Assembly: GCA_022827195.1 (NCBI GenBank) | Contig: JAJDTL010000014.1 | Coordinates: 62,001-126,000 of the forward strand | DNA: 64,000 nt | DNA from: Caldilineaceae bacterium | Lineage (GTDB): Bacteria; Chloroflexota; Anaerolineae; Caldilineales; Caldilineaceae | Reading direction: 5' to 3' | In this document: positions 63,754 to 64,000 of the stretch, piece after piece | Position numbering within the stretch: the first letter of the stretch is position 1 | Layout: each line of letters starts with the position of its first letter | Translations under genes and position numbers: made by a program | Notes under the pieces: model-generated | What the model saw: only the letters and a program-made list of their open reading frames with translations | What the model was told of the DNA's origin: nothing | Database searches by the model: none

Positions 63754-64000
63754 ATGAACCTCATTTCTCAACTGTTCTGGAGTTCCGATGACAGGCGGCC
63801 GCGCACGCTCTGGCGGCTGGTCCTGTTCGCGCTCCTGCTTGCCGCTACCATGCTGGCGGTGAACTCGCTGCTCGCCGATGTATTTGGCACAGACCTGGAA
63901 TCTGCGATGGGCGAACTCGGCCTGTTCACCGAATGGAGGCTTGCCCGCTACCTGCTGCAGATGGCGCTGGGCCTGCTGGCGGTTGTGTTGCCCACCCTGT
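63754..64000 (+). CDS. Second CAAX-protease-like protein, cut by window edge
   Basis: The first 82 residues only. The start (MNLISQLFWSSDDRRPRTLWRLVLFALLL) parallels the N-terminus of the preceding protein (MLTIARVFWNPADSRLRAFWRVTIHFVV), and two hydrophobic segments are visible. AAAGG lies shortly upstream. The catalytic motifs would be beyond the window, so family membership is inferred from the tandem arrangement and N-terminal likeness. Confidence 0.65.
   Translation, partial: MNLISQLFWSSDDRRPRTLWRLVLFALLLAATMLAVNSLLADVFGTDLESAMGELGLFTEWRLARYLLQMALGLLAVVLPTL

Overview
The window looks like chromosomal DNA of a GC-rich, free-living or host-associated Chloroflexota bacterium (Caldilineales/Anaerolineae-like). 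This is an inference. It rests on the solute-binding lipoproteins that start with twin-arginine (RRxFL) signals and end in an 'ATAC/LVAC' lipobox, on the ATPase-less sugar ABC cassettes, and on the many phytanoyl-CoA-dioxygenase-like (PhyH) genes, a mix common in sponge-associated and marine Chloroflexota. No rRNA, tRNA, CRISPR, phage or transposase gene was seen.

Layout. 1-41.3 kb is read almost entirely from the minus strand and is a carbohydrate-foraging region. 1-17.3 kb holds two family-4 glycosidases (GH4; one cut by the window edge), a BchC-like dehydrogenase, a fucose-isomerase-like protein, two thiamine-diphosphate enzymes (one IolD-like) with an HD-domain protein between them, a Gfo/Idh/MocA oxidoreductase, an HpaI-type aldolase and three PhyH genes. 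Three CUT1-type sugar importers follow (15.5-19.1, 21.8-26.9 and 32.1-35.6 kb), each with binding protein and permeases but no ATPase. They are interleaved with a GH32-like protein, a GH127-like protein, a sulfatase-fold enzyme that lacks the formylglycine residue, a fourth PhyH and a small pentapeptide-repeat lipoprotein. A plus-strand six-Asp-box beta-propeller gene sits at 27.3 kb. 36.3-41.3 kb has a divergent GroEL paralogue, a zinc alcohol dehydrogenase, a TIM-barrel isomerase and a cytochrome P450.

41.9-45.5 kb (plus strand) holds a dimethylformamidase-like protein, a second zinc dehydrogenase and a second TIM-barrel isomerase. A LarA-family racemase converges on it. 47.5-56.4 kb (plus strand) holds a dipeptide-type importer lacking ATPases, a MazEF-like toxin-antitoxin pair and a complete ribose-type (CUT2) importer whose ATPase has a degenerate first half. 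57.3-62.0 kb is a plus-strand cassette of MocA oxidoreductase, TIM-barrel isomerase, class-A beta-lactamase-like hydrolase and D-aminoacylase-like amidohydrolase. The right end has a DUF1992 gene and two tandem CAAX-protease genes, the second cut by the window edge.

How it works together (inference). Oligosaccharides and other small glycosides are captured by lipoprotein binding proteins, imported using an ATPase encoded elsewhere, and broken down inside the cell: none of GH4, GH32, GH127 or the sulfatase-like enzyme has a signal peptide. Much of the chemistry looks redox-assisted: NAD-dependent GH4 plus three separate pairs of an oxidoreductase with a xylose-isomerase-like TIM barrel. The intergenic DNA carries several small features: heptamer arrays, 16-bp tandem repeats, and strong hairpins in the long gaps between binding-protein and permease genes.
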